A stretch of DNA of 64,000 bases from Cryptomeria japonica (taxonomy: Eukaryota > Streptophyta > Pinopsida > Cupressales > Cupressaceae): the NCBI RefSeq assembly GCF_030272615.1, contig NC_081409.1:612792755-612856754 (forward strand), written 5' to 3'. Position numbers and translations under genes: made by a program. Shown here piece by piece: positions 33,686 to 47,300 of this stretch (its first letter is position 1; each line of letters begins with the position of its first letter). The notes beneath the pieces are model-generated. The model made no database searches. It saw nothing but the letters and a program-made list of their open reading frames with translations, and was not told the DNA's origin.

Positions 33686-34424
33686 CTAAAGTCCTAGTGG
33701 TGGTGATTGTGGGATAAACGATTGTCTATGTGATGCCATAGACCGTGAGTGACTCTGTATCTCTATCCCTCGGACAATACCTCTGAGCTCTGCTGCCTCT
33801 ACCCTGAGCTGAACGTTCTCTCGATGCAACTGATCTCTCTCTGCTCGCGCTCGCTCAAGCTCGGCCTGTAAGTAATCATACTCTACTCTCAGTTGTGCCA
33901 CGGACTCAAAGATGTCCTCGTGTCTCCCTGCACCATGTTGTGGACCATGACCGGCCCACACTAATCGTTGGGCCCCTGTAGAAGAGACCATCCCCATTAT
34001 GACACGGCTCACAAATTCACGCCATCCCCGTGTGCCAACTACAAAAAAGTAGGCAAGTATGAAATCAAACATATCATCATGTATATCAAAATTGAAACTA
34101 ATCGTACAACATATAAATCAATGTGTATCTATATAGCTTCCCACTTGGATCTCCCTCTCGCCAATCAGGATCGATTGAAGTGATAGGAGTCTCGAACACT
34201 GTAGTAGGTATTGTAGCTGGGGGCATAGTAGCACCAGCTCTGCTTGGCTTCCCATACTCATGATGACTCGGTCCCCTAGCTGAAGAGGTTATTAATGGTA
34301 ATATATATGCTGGGGAGGTAGGTCTCTCGAGTGGTGCATCATCATCCTCTGTCTCCTTCGCTCTCTCCCCGTTACGAGGGGTATGTGTGTCAATGAAAAT
34401 GTTTGAATCGTGATTCTGGATCAT
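33686..34424 (-). pseudogene. Unrecognised two-exon gene fragment with coiled coil
   Basis: Two minus-strand ORFs appear joined by an intron. The upstream one (from 34424) ends near SIDPDWREGDP. The downstream one resumes after an acceptor (TTTTTTGTAG, about 34042) with GTRGWREFVSRVIMGMVS. A Leu/Glu/Arg-rich coiled coil follows (LRVEYDYLQAELERARAERD) and a stop at 33686. Base composition is clearly richer in GC than the flanks. I do not recognise the family; the coiled-coil tail is reminiscent of plant mobile domain or other transposon-associated proteins. No start or upstream domain is visible, so it may be the end of a decayed gene. Confidence 0.45.
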
Positions 34425-35177
34425 CCTATCACTAATATGTTATTAAAGAAATACAAATGTCAGTCATGATTACGAATGCTGCAAGGACTAGAAAGAAATA
34501 CATTTTAAAAAAAATTCTCCTCTATTTTATAAATTGAATGCATCATCAATTATCACTAATCCACTAATACCTATTTATAGGAAACAACCAACCATCAAAA
34601 AGAAATAAAAACATAAATATGTCAAATATGGCTTAGAAAGGGAAAAAGGACGAAAGCTTTATATGTTATTACAAAAGAGGTTATTTAGTGTTCATAAAAT
34701 GCTTGGTGGTAGAGCTGGTAACTTCATATATAAATTATCACTAATGCTTTTAGATGTACCTTATAGCTTATCCTTGACAAGTGAGCAAAGCATACCATTT
34801 GTTAATGAAATTATTAATCCATTACTTTCAAAGTTTGTAGTCAAATTCTAGTCTATATTATATGTTGAACAATGAATATACAAAGTGCTCAATATTCAAT
34901 GCAATGGTTTCATATGTCAAATAAGCTCCAAAAGTTAATGACAAATTCAAATATGGCGCTCCAAAAGTTAATGACAAATTCAAATATGGCTTAGGTTTTT
35001 ATGTGACTATGAACCTATTGCAAATTTTGAAAAACATTATCATGGGCTATCAACTATTCGACATCCATTTAAAAAATTTTAAATTAAACAAGGATAACTT
35101 ATTAACGATGATTTTATTTTAATGCTTTTCTGTTATTTCCCTTTCTCTAGGCTTGATTTTCATTTTTTGAAAATAAT
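34425..35177. other. AT-rich non-coding sequence
   Basis: No domain is seen. A 33-bp unit (GCTCCAAAAGTTAATGACAA...) is duplicated in tandem at 34925-34990. The short ORF at 34663-34851 has no support. Confidence 0.6.
34925..34990. repeat. 33-bp tandem duplication
   Basis: Two adjacent copies starting GCTCCAAAAG at 34925 and 34958, identical over about 32 bases. Confidence 0.9.
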
Positions 35178-37575
35178 ATGGCATCCACGACTACAACTAA
35201 GAAAGACAGAAAGTCTAAGGAGCCTTGCTTGAACATGGTACAAAAGGTCAAAAAAGGGAATGATTATTTGCAACCATTGTTCCAAAGATACGAGCAAAAA
35301 TATTAATTGTCTAGAATATCACCTTGCAGGGGTTCCTCGCCAAGATGTTATGCCATGAAGTAAAGCAACTCTTGAGGTTCAAAATGAGACGAGAGCCCTT
35401 CTTTTAGCTTTTGACCAAAATAAAAAAATAAATAAATAAACAAATAAAGAGGACGACAAAGGCAATGGGAATCTCACCCACATTTCACAATCTTATAGAA
35501 TCCAACATTGAGGAAAATAGGTGGCTTTCTTCTACTGGACAACGAATATGAGGATTAGACAATGTGGGCAACCACAGTTCTAGGATTTTTGTTTCTCATG
35601 ACAGTCCTAGTGCACAACATTCATTGGAAGGTACTGCATGGAATAGAGAATTGCATCACGAGGCAATACTGACATGTTACAAATTTTAATACTACATAAT
35701 ATTCACTTTAATGTTCTTTCAAGTCCTTACTGGAAGGAGCTGGTTACTAAATTGACCATGGAAAGCAAGGGGTTGAAGACCCCAACCAAATATGAATTAA
35801 GGGTCCTATTATTGGAGGATGAGGTCCACAACATATACAAGCTAGTAGAGGAACAAAAAATGGATTTGGAAAAGCAATGGCTACAACATTCTATCTAAAG
35901 GGCGGAGAGATGCCAAGTATAAAACACTAAAAAAATTTTATGGTTTTTGAAGGACAGATGGTCTTTTGAAGTCAAATGATTCCTCCAGTAGTATGACCAT
36001 GAGTAGCTTGTTGGATTAAGTAGTGATGGAGGTAAGACTGGATAATTTTATCAAGACAATTACAAACAATGCTTCTACGTATGTGTCAATGAGTAAACTA
36101 ATAGAGACGAGGCACCCTACATTGTTTTGGAACCTTGTGTTGCCCATTGCCTTGAACTTCTACTTGATGGCATATGGAAATCAAGCCAAGTGAAAAAAAA
36201 GTAGAGGAAGATGCAAGGAATATTAACAAATATATCTACAATCACACATGGGTCTTGGATCTCATGAGAGAGCACGCTAATGGTAAGGAGCTTGTTCACT
36301 TAAGAGACACATGTTTTGCCAATAATTTCCTTACCTTACAAAACATAGCAACTGTATTGCCCAACTTTAAGTAAATGTTTGTGAGCAAATGATATTTAGA
36401 GATCCTTATTACAAGATGGCTAAAGCAGAGAGGATCGTGAGGACTATTTTTTATGATACATTTGTCAACACTGCGGATGAGAACATCAAGGTAAATTTTT
36501 TATCAATTTTTTCTTTTTTTTAAGAATAAATTTACAAGGTTACAAGTAGTTTTTTGTAATATCTTAATTTGCTAATTATATTTTTTTAATTTCTGATTTT
36601 CTTTATTTTTCTAATTTCCTTTTCATTTTGGTTGGGGTTCTATGATTGGTGGATGGGACAAAAACCCCATTGAGTATCTATATGATGTCATTGATGGGGC
36701 CAGACCAACAATTCAACATTTGCATGGGTCAAATAGAACCAAATATGAACAAATATGGCATATTATTGATCAAAGGTGGAACCTAAAACTCCACCAACAT
36801 ATTCATGTTGTTGCCTACAAATTGAACCTTAAGTTTTTCTTCTCCCCTTTATCTAGAGCAAACTCAGAGGTCATGTTTGGCCTCAACATGTTTGAAAGGG
36901 TGATCCCTAATGACAATGTTCACGATCTCATATATGATGAATTACAGAGTTATAAGAGGGGCAGAGAGCATTATTTTCTTCACCTTCATGATTTTTCTAG
37001 AAAAGACACTCTAGCCAAGTAATAAAAACTTTATGTTTTATTATAGTTTAAAATTTATTTAAGTTTAATAAAATTCTTAATATCTTACTAAGTTATAAAT
37101 GTTGTCTATGCAAATTTGTGGTAGGAAGATTTTGGTGCCACAACACCTAATCTTCAAAAGCTCACTATCCACATTCTATACTAGCCCATTCTATACTAGC
37201 CCTGTTACTGTTTCTAGTTGTGAGCACAACTAGAATACTTTTTAAGCCATTCACACAAAAAATCACAACAAATTGACTCAAAAGCACTTGAATGACCTTA
37301 TGTTTGTGTGATACAACCTTCAATTGCATTAAAAGATGGTATAGAAGCAAGATGCACATCATGTGCTTGAACTTGATGATATTGATCCATGTTCAAATTG
37401 GGTTGTTGAGCTCGAGGATGTGAATATGTTGTTTACGACTAAAGAGATCAATGATTTGGATAGAGATAAAGCTGAATGGCAAGCAAATATGGCAATATTT
37501 GAGGCTTCAAAAGAGGACTTTGTCAAGTCATTAGGGGTGTGTTCACCGCATACACAACTTGTTGAGGATACATAG
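35178..37575 (+). pseudogene. hAT transposase pseudogene 1 (BED, DUF659-type)
   Basis: A decayed hAT-superfamily transposase. Recognisable parts: BED zinc finger CNHCSKDTSKNINCLEYHLAG (about 35268-35330), the CVAHCLELLLDGI motif (near 36135), NINKYIYNHTWVLDLMREHANGKELVH (near 36220), then IGGWDKNPIEYLYDVID and IIDQRWNLKLH (36645-36800), and a C-terminal end at 37575. Stops and frameshifts are frequent. A GT...AG segment around 36490-36640 may be an intron. It cannot code for a working enzyme. The hAT family cuts and pastes with 8-bp target duplications; terminal repeats were not located. Confidence 0.82.
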
Positions 37576-38159
37576 CTATACCATCCACTTTCATGACATC
37601 CAGACAGTGGCAACAGACTTTTCTAAGCTTTAGTCGTCAAAGAAATTTACGATTTATATTTTTTTGTTGATAATAAAAATGGAAGATTATGTCTATTGAA
37701 ACTTTGATCTCATTTTTCAGTTCATGTATTGAACTCCAATTTTGATCTATTTATGAAGAAAATAAGTATTATGGTTTATAAATTCAAAAAATATGCATGT
37801 TTTTAAAGTATATTTTAAAAATTATATATATTTTTTTTTATGATAAATTGGTCAATTTATTGCCGAGTTTTTGCTGAGTCCAAAAAATTTAACAATTTTG
37901 AGTCTTCTAAGTAATTCTCAAGTCCAAGTTTTTAAAATATGGCTAAAACACAAGGGCTTATATAAAGAGACAAAAGGCTGATTCTAAATATGGCTTATGG
38001 ATTAACATATAAACATATTTAATGTAAATCAAGGGCATTCCCTTGCCTAGATGACCAATTACTTCAGCATTCAAACCTCAAGATTAAGGTACTGAACATC
38101 ACAAAAGAATGAACTATCTAATATCCATATCCCAGATAAAGCCTTATACAAGATAGTGC
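37576..38159. other. Non-coding sequence after hAT 1
   Basis: AT-rich, with homopolymer T runs. It may include the 3' end of the hAT element, but I found no terminal repeat. Confidence 0.5.
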
Positions 38160-38640
38160 AACAATTGTGTGAGTGCGCCATCATTTGTAAGTTTATAGGC
38201 TTTTAGCCAGCATTAGAAGTGATGAAATATTGGATGGGTCAAAACTGGACCCTACCCTCTTGCCTAGCGATTAGAGTCTTAATTGAAGGCTTCGTTCAAG
38301 TGCTGTTTCAATCCCAACAAAACACACATGCTATTTTTCATAATGGATCATGGCTTTTTGGAAACCAGGGTCTACACGTTAGGTCTTATTCTCCACTCTT
38401 TAATCTGAAGGAAGACTTGAAATGGAATGTACTGATATGGGTATGCCTTCAAGTTGCCTCAGAATTAACGAATGAAGAAATTCTAAAACGAATAGCAAGG
38501 ACTTTAGGTAAATATATCAGAATGGATGACTCTACTGGAAACAAGTAACTCTTCTTTTATGCTCAGTTGTGTATCAGAATTGACCTTGGTCAAATGAAGT
38601 CAACTTTGCGCTGAGAGTTTGTCATTAAGATGCTTCGACT
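38160..38640 (+). pseudogene. LINE ORF1-like fragment (DUF4283-type)
   Basis: Translation gives CECAIICKFIG, then a stop, then MKYWMGQNW, VQVLFQSQQNTHAIFHNGSW, LFGNQGLHVRSYSPLFNL, and IWVCLQVASE. This wording follows the DUF4283 domain of plant non-LTR element ORF1 and related zinc-knuckle proteins (a pattern of W, FxxxxD/N, GPWFF, PxxW/V). The open part is 38219-38548. No RT or endonuclease was found downstream. The match is by eye and moderate. Confidence 0.5.
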
Positions 38641-41600
38641 GTAGAAAACGATCATGTAGTCAGCAATTGTAACATACGAAGAAGGTAACACAAAGAATTC
38701 CCAAGGAAAATGAATTCTCAATCCCAGCCTACACAAGTTTGGAGACCAAAATAATTCTTAGAGAAGCAAAGGAAAGCATTATTTTTGAGAAATCATGGGA
38801 AGTTCTTTACAGATGATAATGTGGAAAAAAGTCAAAAAACAAGCAGCAGAAGAAAATGCACATTTGCAAACAATTGCCAAAAAACATAGGAAAATCCAAG
38901 TAAATTCACGAGCAAAATTAAACTCCAGATGAGATCGACAAGACAGCATTAAGATATTAATAAAAGAATCCATCCAGAAGGAAATTCAGCTAAAGGATTT
39001 GGAAAACATTGAATGGGGTGAATCTCAGAAAGAACAGTCATGGATTCACAAACGAGAGGGTAATTTCCATTTACAGCAGAGAGAAAGAGGGAATTAGTAT
39101 GAAGGAGGAAATCTCAAAGGATTGTGACAAAACCAGCCTGTAAGATAAAGCATAATTTTAATCCTTACAAGTTTATAACACTTAGGGAAACAAGCCAGCA
39201 ACCCTTGAGCCAAAGCAAGAAACAAAAAAGAGAATGGGCAGCTCAAAAACTATAACAACAATTGTTGGCAGTATAGGGATCAAAACCTCCAACAAGAAAT
39301 ATTATAGACTTCAAAGGCAGTTTTATAAGATTGGACAAATGGGGCTAATATTTACCTTGTTATTAAAAAATCCTTCATTACAGTTGAAGATTTTCTGGTT
39401 TAGCTTTGATGTTGAGGTGCAACAATTGAAGAATCAACAGATGAAATGTCAACTCATATTGTCACCAAGCATGTTGATTGTTCAGCTATGTAATCATGCA
39501 CAATAATGTGTCCTTTTTTGGTGAATACTAATGAATATTATACTATTCATAATCAGTTTGTTGCTCAATTTTTTGTCTGTAACTCCAGGCAACTATAGCC
39601 AATAAACTATCCTAATCTAATATTAATAATATTAAACCATTATAATAATATGATTATTTTAGGGTTAGTATTGAATAAGAACATATACATAAAGAACTAA
39701 TGGAGAGATGGTGTACAATAGGTAGAGGTGTTGAATGCAAGGAGAGGGATAGTGAGTTGCAGAACAAGATGTTGTTGCTTACCCATAGCTCACGGGTTGC
39801 ACAAAATGCCTGCAGTTAAAGTTTGGGCAAAAAATCAAACAATGCAATAGCAAACAGAAGTGGGTACAAGAGGGTGGGGCAGATGGCAGTGCTAAGAAGT
39901 GCCACACAGTTGGACAAAAGTGAGCGCATGGGTAGACCATGCAGGTTCAATTTTAAGATGTTCCCTGACTGCTGCAACAGAAAAGAAGCTTCAAATTTCC
40001 CTCTCTTCGATTACAACAAATTGGTCGTGGAAAACTCTTTTGTTCCTTTTTCTTCTTCAGTACAGTCTACCTACCTCTCACAAGTGCAAACCTAATTCAC
40101 TTGCATCCACTTCTTCAATAGCTCACTATTCTGGATTACTACAATTCAAATTTACTCAGACACAACCTTGTGCCAATTCTTTGGGAGAAAAATTCTTTCC
40201 ATCCAGAGTCATATTGAGTTTGTAACAAAATATGAACTTCAATTCACTTTAAGTCCACAAGATTTATCATGATGGAAATTTAAAAACTAAAAAGTAGATG
40301 GATGGTGGAATGACTGTTTCCCAAGATATAAATTCCACAAAGCCATCAGTCTACAGTATAATTATGGGTAATGATATAGATAGAAATATACGTGATATGA
40401 TGATTAAATTTATCACCTGAAGGTGCCTAAATAATATCATTTATAATTACATGAATTTGAAATATTCAGTTTATCAAGCCTACTATAAATTATAATGTTG
40501 TGACAAAACAATAGATACACAGTTCAGATGGTGCCATGGGAGGTTGAGACTTCATGCTTATTAGTATAATATCAAGAATCTCAGGAAACGAACTGGAATT
40601 TTTGTCCATTTAAATTGTGTGAGATGAAATTCACAAAGCCAACAACATGAAAACATCAAAAGTGAGAGTTCATGCAACAATTACTTGCATTTCAGCAAAA
40701 TAGGCATAGAAGAGAACTAATTTAGACGATGAAAATGACTCGTATTATTTCAAGAAGTAACCATGGCAATAAAAATAATTCCTTAATAATGCGAACACTT
40801 TCAATATTTTAAGCTAATTCTCAGATAATACACTATCCAGATTCCATACCAAACATGTGACCTTCAAGCCAGTTCGAGAAACACAGTATGAGATGTTTAA
40901 AATCTATGTTACTAGTTCATCCCTACTACTTTCTGAATACGGATACAATCTGCTCTAGGTAGGATCCTAGTCTGGCAGAGGCAAGGGTGCATCTAGGAGC
41001 CCTGATTCAGTATGTGAATTCATCCCGAATGAGCCCATGCAAAACCACGTCAAATTTTCAGAAAACCTATAGTGAAGCCAACAATTTATAAGACAGTTTT
41101 TAAAAAATTGTTTTTGCTTTTTAATTTGTTGTGGATACATAAAACGAATCACTACCCTTTGTCTTCTAGATCACACAGATTTATTCACTCTGCTAGCACC
41201 AATGGACATGAACTACTAATATGTTATACCGATCACACAGATTTATTCATTATAAGTTATACTCCATTGAGGTGTTCCTTAAAAGATGTGGATGGACTCC
41301 CTACATGTGATTAAAATAGTAAAATATACCTTGGGAATAGTCATGACAGCGCATATGACCATGCCGACATATGAACTTTATTTAGTTAAATATTTATTAT
41401 TTTGTTTATATCTATGTGCCCCAAGGACACATCCCTTGTATATTTTGACCCATCCATTATAAAAGACATTTCAAGGATGCAAAAACTAGGTAGAAAACAA
41501 CCTCAACCTGTGCCCAATCTCAAAAAAAGAGGATACTTTTCAAGGATGGCCTATTTGAGGCAGCAAACGCCAATAGGCAATTAGCCATCTCCTAGAGCCC

Positions 41601-41695
41601 AGGTCTAAATGCCATTTTAAAAAAGAAAAACACAAAATAGAAAATAGAAAAGGGGATCGAAGGGAGTCCAAGGGTCCTGTTGTGACCTTTTCACA
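38641..41695. other. Unassigned non-coding sequence
   Basis: No gene or domain is convincing. The first part (38650-39500) may be decayed tail of the LINE fragment, with Lys-rich translated segments and stops. The ORF at 39823-40095 and its neighbour have no known pattern. Near the right end (41640-41695) the sequence may be the end of an LTR that precedes the primer-site-like sequence. Confidence 0.5.
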
Positions 41696-41722
41696 CATCG
41701 CCCCATTGCTAACGGGGACCCC
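41696..41722 (+). promoter_or_regulatory. Candidate gypsy primer binding site
   Basis: CGCCCCATTGCTAACGGGGA with ACCCC following resembles, with changes, the plant gypsy primer site TGGCGCC...CGGGGA (tRNA-Asp type in Athila-like elements). It is preceded by ...TTTTCACA, which could be an LTR end. The matching LTR was not identified, so this is tentative. Confidence 0.4.
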
Positions 41723-44378
41723 CTCTTTTCCTGCTTTCTGCGTTGTTAGGTTAGGGTTTTGGCTGCTTAGTGGGCAATTTTGTGTTTCCTGTGCCCGAGT
41801 CTCGGAGTTTTGATTATGCCTAGTGCCATCTAGGGTTTTTGAAGTTATAGGATCACGTTGCAAACGTTGATATTTTAATGATCCTAAGTTTTGTCTAAGT
41901 GTTGACCTTTCGAGCGTTAATGTGTTTTTAAACACGCGCATTAGTGATTTTAAAGTGCCAAGGTATTCCAAGACCTTTTGGAGTTGTTTTCTCGCTCCTA
42001 AGGTATTATTTAAATTGATTTCGCACTTTATTTCAATAATTTCCTAGCGTTTTGCTCATATTTTGGGAAAATTTGCCTAAGTCCAGTCTAATTTTGAAAT
42101 TGCTGAATGATTTTGAGTGGTTAAAATGATAAAATCCTAAGGCAAATCCATATTCCAAGGGTTAGAGGATCAAATTCCATGCTAGAGGTGCTTTTCCCCT
42201 CATATTTTAGACTACCCAACCCATTCCCCCACTCAAATTCCACACTACACATGGGTTTCCCCTAAAATCCATACTGGCTGTTATTTTCCACCACTGTTTA
42301 TCCATACCTGGATTGATTTTCCCCTGGAAGTGCTAAAATTTGGCTAAGTGTCAGGATTTATCCAAACTGCCATCGATTTTCCACCAGGAGTGCAAACTAT
42401 AGTGCAGACAACGTTAAGGATGATTCCATGCCTGGGTTGATTTTCCACCAAGATATTTGTGACAAGTGAGTGCAGATTTTGTCCGGATTTTCATCCAGAC
42501 AAAGGTCGATTTTCCAGTGAGAGCATTTTAATGAGTTTTGAGTCCGGATTTTCATCCAGACAAAGGTCGATTTTCCACCAGGGAGTGATTTTTGCAAGTG
42601 AAGTGAGTTTGGAGTGTGGATTTTCAATTCAGACAGAGGTCGATTTTCCACCAGGGAGTGATTTTTGTAAGTGAAGTGAGTTTGGAGTGTGGATATTCAA
42701 TCCAGATTGCCATCGATTTTCCCCTGGGGAGTTTTGTGTGCATTTCTTATGAATTTGAGCATGGATTTTTATCCAAGCTAGGATCGATTTTCCCTTGTGG
42801 GGAAATTTTTGACACTTAAATGATTTTTAAAGAGATTTTTCAATCCCAACCCAAGTCGATTTTCCCCTGGAGGCTTAATTTGGATTTAAATCGCAATATT
42901 TTAATAAATAAACCCCATTTTTAATTGTTTTTAAATAATGATTAATGATTATTTAAAATTTTAAAAGTATAATTAAATAACTTGCAATAAAAATTTAATA
43001 TTTTGAACCTTCTAGAAGCAAGTTAGTTTTTGCCAAGCAAGTATATATACAAGTGTTTGAGGTAAAAGCAAGTATAAGAGAGGAGCCTTAGCATTACTTT
43101 ATTATTAAATCTGCCAGGTGTCTCCATGAAAGACGATTTTTCTCCAAGTTGGGCGAATTTTAGCAAGTGATTGAAGTGAAGTGTTGGGTTGAGGATTCTT
43201 TCCTCCTCCATTTTTTCTAGCTTGTTGATCCATTCCCCTTGTTGCCATTGAAGACCATTTCCAGATTTTCGATTTTCCAAGTTTGACAATTTTTTTGCAA
43301 ATTTGGTGATTTTTGGTGAAGGGTGGTGATTTTGTGTTTGGAGAATTAGGCAATATTTTCCTCCATTTTTTGCTTGTTGTTCCAAACCTCCATTGTTGCA
43401 GATCAAGGCTGCCATTAATGACATTTTCAGAATTTTGACTTTGGCGCAATAGTTGGGAAAATTTCGATTTTAGTTTGGGAGTGATTTGGTGCCACACTTT
43501 GGTGGATTTCCATGAATGCTTGGTGGCTGTCATCATTTTCAGCTTGCTGATTCGTTTCAGATCTGAGGTTTGCTTTAGATTTGACCTCCATTAATGGCTG
43601 CCCATTAATTTTCAGACTTAAGTTTTTGTTGCCCAGCCAATTCCAACTCAAGCGATTTGCATTTGGAGGTATTTTGTGGAGTTTTCTGTGCATTTTCAGA
43701 CCATCTTATCGCTGTTGCAGGTCTGAAAACTCCATTGTTAGACGGTTGTCTTCAGAAATTTTCATTTCTAGCCATCCAACCACTTTGGCGATTTTGCTTG
43801 GAGCTGATTCCTTAGCCATTTTTCATCATTTTCAGGGATTTTTAACCACTTTGCAAGGTGCTGGTAAGTCTGAAGTAATCAATTTTTAGACTTGTCCTCA
43901 GAAATTAATTTTTTACCAGCCACACTTACATTCCTGAATATGATTGTTTTCATCATTAAAACTGATTTTTATAGAGTTTATGCACATTTTTTAAGATTAC
44001 AACATGTTTTAAAAGTCTGATTTTCAGGTTGTCTTCATAATTGTTGACCTCCATTGTCGACTGCGGAAGGTGTCTTCAGACATACATTGTGTGAAAACAC
44101 AACCTTTCACACCTTTCTTTAGTCATCATTAATCCGGTATACTCCTTTGCATTTTAGCTTGCATATTTTCTAAGCATAAGGAGGTATCAATAAATTTTAT
44201 AGAAGGTTTCCATGTCTTAGAGTTGTCACACTTTGAACTTAATTGTTAAAATTTATCAAGTGTATGGATTATTTTCCTGACTCCGTGCCCTAGTTAGCTA
44301 AATCTTTAGAAAGTCAAGAATTTTATTAAGAGCATTATTTATTTTCCTAACTCTAACTTCGAGCTTCGTACAGGTGCG
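41723..44378 (+). other. Long retroelement-like leader
   Basis: About 2.7 kb without coding sequence lies before the long ORF. It contains a minisatellite (42285-42870) and, from about 43380 to 44060, diverged repeated phrases such as CCATTAATG, GCAGGTCTGAA and ATTTTCAGAC. Short ORFs in it are likely chance. The layout (primer site, long leader with repeats, large ORF) resembles Tat/Athila-type elements. Confidence 0.5.
42285..42870. repeat. Minisatellite, about 9 units of 60-73 bp
   Basis: A unit with GTCGATTTTCCACCAGGGAG recurs near 42316, 42372, 42436, 42505, 42566, 42639, 42711, 42783 and 42856. The best-matched copies (42566, 42639, 42711) are spaced 73 bp. Each unit pairs GGATTTTCATCCAGAC with the core. 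Edges are diverged. Confidence 0.85.
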
Positions 44379-47300
44379 ATGTCAAAGTCTAGATATAAGG
44401 AAAGGAAAGAACTATTGAAGATGCTGGAGACTGGATTTTATCCAAAACTTAAGATTTCACCCAGATGGAAGGAGATCACAGATAAAAACATGCATTTCCT
44501 AGACTTCGACCAGATGCAGCGTTGGATGTTCGGAGTCGGAGATCAAGTTCCTTCCCCAACCTATGCGAACATTATGAAGAGTGGTATTTTCCATGCCGCT
44601 AGATTTCCACAGTCCATACAGTGCAGTGAGCTTATCCTGGAGTGTTCACGATGTTATGATCCGCTCACAAGAATGATCAAGACTCCCAAGGGCGTTGTCA
44701 TCGCCTAACTTGCTGAGGATGCTATTGCAAAGGTGTTCGGAATTCCACGCGGAATGGACATGAAGGATGAGACCAAGGATGAATATGCAGAAAGATACAA
44801 GAAGAAGATGGGTGTATGCAAGAATTTGATTAACAAAGAGTGGATGATCGAGCCTAGGTCTCATCATTCCAAGGCTCCCAAGACACTCATGTGCATATAT
44901 TTTAAGGAGGAGTATAGTGATTTGATATTCCTACTCAACAGAGTGATGGGGATGTCGCAGGGAGCAATATTCGATAGATGGATGTTCCATTTCATCCAGG
45001 ATTGTCTTAGAGGAACATTAGTAAATTGGTCTAAGATTATAAGTGACAACCTGGATTTCAGCTGAGGAATGTAGAGTGGTCCAAGTCATTCACCATGACT
45101 TCTTACCTGGTATACCTGCTTGCACGGTTTGTTTCATACAGAGGATTAATATGCAAAGGTGAAATTGGGAATGGGCAAGGACAATTCAGGAGTCATGAAT
45201 GCTACCCCCAGTTGAGCATGTATAGAATTGAAGACTATAAGAGAGTGAATCATGCATTCACTATGTACATCACACAGATGCTGCAAGGCGGAATCCACAG
45301 AAGATTGTCCAAGGAGGCAACAGAGTTAATAGAGAAATATGGATCGTGGTATATACAGTTTCCCACTTTCACATACCTCAGGATTCATGGATTTCAATTT
45401 GAACCCTACAGACTTCCTAGGTATCCGACCGACAGAATGATTTTGTTGGAAGTGGTGAGACAGCTTCTAGAGTTTGATGTCATTCAGAGGGAGAAGCACA
45501 AGACAGGCATGACATTCCCTATTTCAATTGGGAAGATGTCAGAGGTTTGCCAGTCCGCCATAGCCGCCAGCACTGCAAGTGAGGAGCTTGCATTCTACCG
45601 ATTTGCTAAATACAAGAAAAGAGAAAGATTCGATCCAGACAAGAAAGTAGGAAGGATCAAGGGAGAGAAGTTCATTCACAAAATTGACATAGAAGATTAT
45701 TGGGCCAGCCTGATGGACGAGCAAGCAGTGAAGAGAAGAATGTGGTCGAGAATGTCAGTGGATTTTATGAGGAGGTGTGGACTTTTCCTCATTCCTGATC
45801 AAGTATTAGATGATAAAGATCATACACATCCACAGTATGAGAGCGAAATGAAGAAGACAATCTTATTGCCTAATTGGTCAGAGTCAGAGGAGATTGACCT
45901 GAATATATTGATGAGAGAGGTCTTGAATTTCTCCCGTGCATGGGTGGATATACAGATGAATAAGTTAGTTGACATGGGTGTTCCCTTCACTTATAAAAGG
46001 ATGAAGCCGGAAGAGTCTACTTCCGATGATGATTAGAGGACTATCAGTGATGTCAGGATTCATGCAGACGAAGAGAGTCAAGCTCCCAAGAGAAGGAAGA
46101 ACACGCCAGGAGAAGTCAAGGCCAGAGGGAAGAAGATTGAGGAGGTGGTGAAGAAACAAAAGACTATCATTCCTCCACTTATCATTCCTTCACCCCCTCC
46201 CAGTGTCTCATCAATCGAAGTGATTGAAGTAACAGAACAGAACAAGGAGACTCAGCAGTGTTCCAACACTGTGATACTACCAGGGAATACTTAGGAATTT
46301 CATGCCACAGCGACATCTGCACCTCCTAATGAGAATGATGATCAGCCGGGATCCCCTACTGTCCTTTTGGAAGTTAGTTTGGGAAATGAGGTATATGATT
46401 GGACCAAGAATAATTTTGATGATAATGATGATGTTATCTCGGCATTGAGAGGACTTAATCGAGAAATATGTCTCGATGATGGTATGGAGATGGCCGCTAT
46501 TCCTAAATGGTTGATGAGAAGTATGGAGAAAAGTAAACAAATGATAGAGGTACAGCCTATTGATGATATTGATGACTACCTAGCTAGGAGTGCTAAGGAG
46601 AAAGAGCCCGAGAGCGGAGATTTTGTTGCACATAGCTAGAGATGAGACAGGAATACGGATTGCGCAGATTGTTGTTCCTATTGCAGGCATGACAACGGAC
46701 ATTGCTACTCCTATGGATTTCTAGATCACTTCAGTTGCCCTTGGTCGTACATCCAGAAAGCAAGAATTTCAGGAGGTTGGTGAAAACTTCAAGGCAATCG
46801 ATGCAAGGTTAGACAAAGAGATTGCGGAGAAAGAAAGGTACAGAGAAGAGAATATCAGACTTAGAGAGTATATTGCAGGGACAAGGCATGAAGATCCCAC
46901 CCTTATTTCCCCTATTGCAGTTGACCGTGGAATGCATTCACACTGTGAGGTAGCGAGAGGTGCACTCTTGGAGGTGGAAAAGTGGATTGAGAGCACAAGA
47001 AAGCAGGCAGATGATTTCCTTACTTAGTTTGTCCATGCATATGATAGGACAATAGGGCTCATATTCGGAATCCAGTATTTGGAGGGAGTTTGGGAAGAAT
47101 TCCGGCCTATCCAAGAGAAGATTATTCCACGCTTGCAGGCTTTGAAAAGGATTCCTAATTCCACCTTGGTCAGCGAGAACATTGTGCACAGTGGAGACAG
47201 ATATGATTTCCATGGCTGGTATTGTTCATTAGCCGTGAAGAAATCAACTTATGAGAACGCTTAGTCGAGTTGTATGGAGATGAAAGGATTAATTCAGGAC

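Noticed and set aside
41540-41971. Minus-strand ORF of 143 codons
   Set aside because: It overlaps the primer-site-like sequence and leader of a retroelement. No domain is seen and composition is not protein-like.
43023-43693. Overlapping minus-strand ORFs in the leader
   Set aside because: Several frames are open at once because of sequence composition, and repeated leader phrases explain the repeated peptides.
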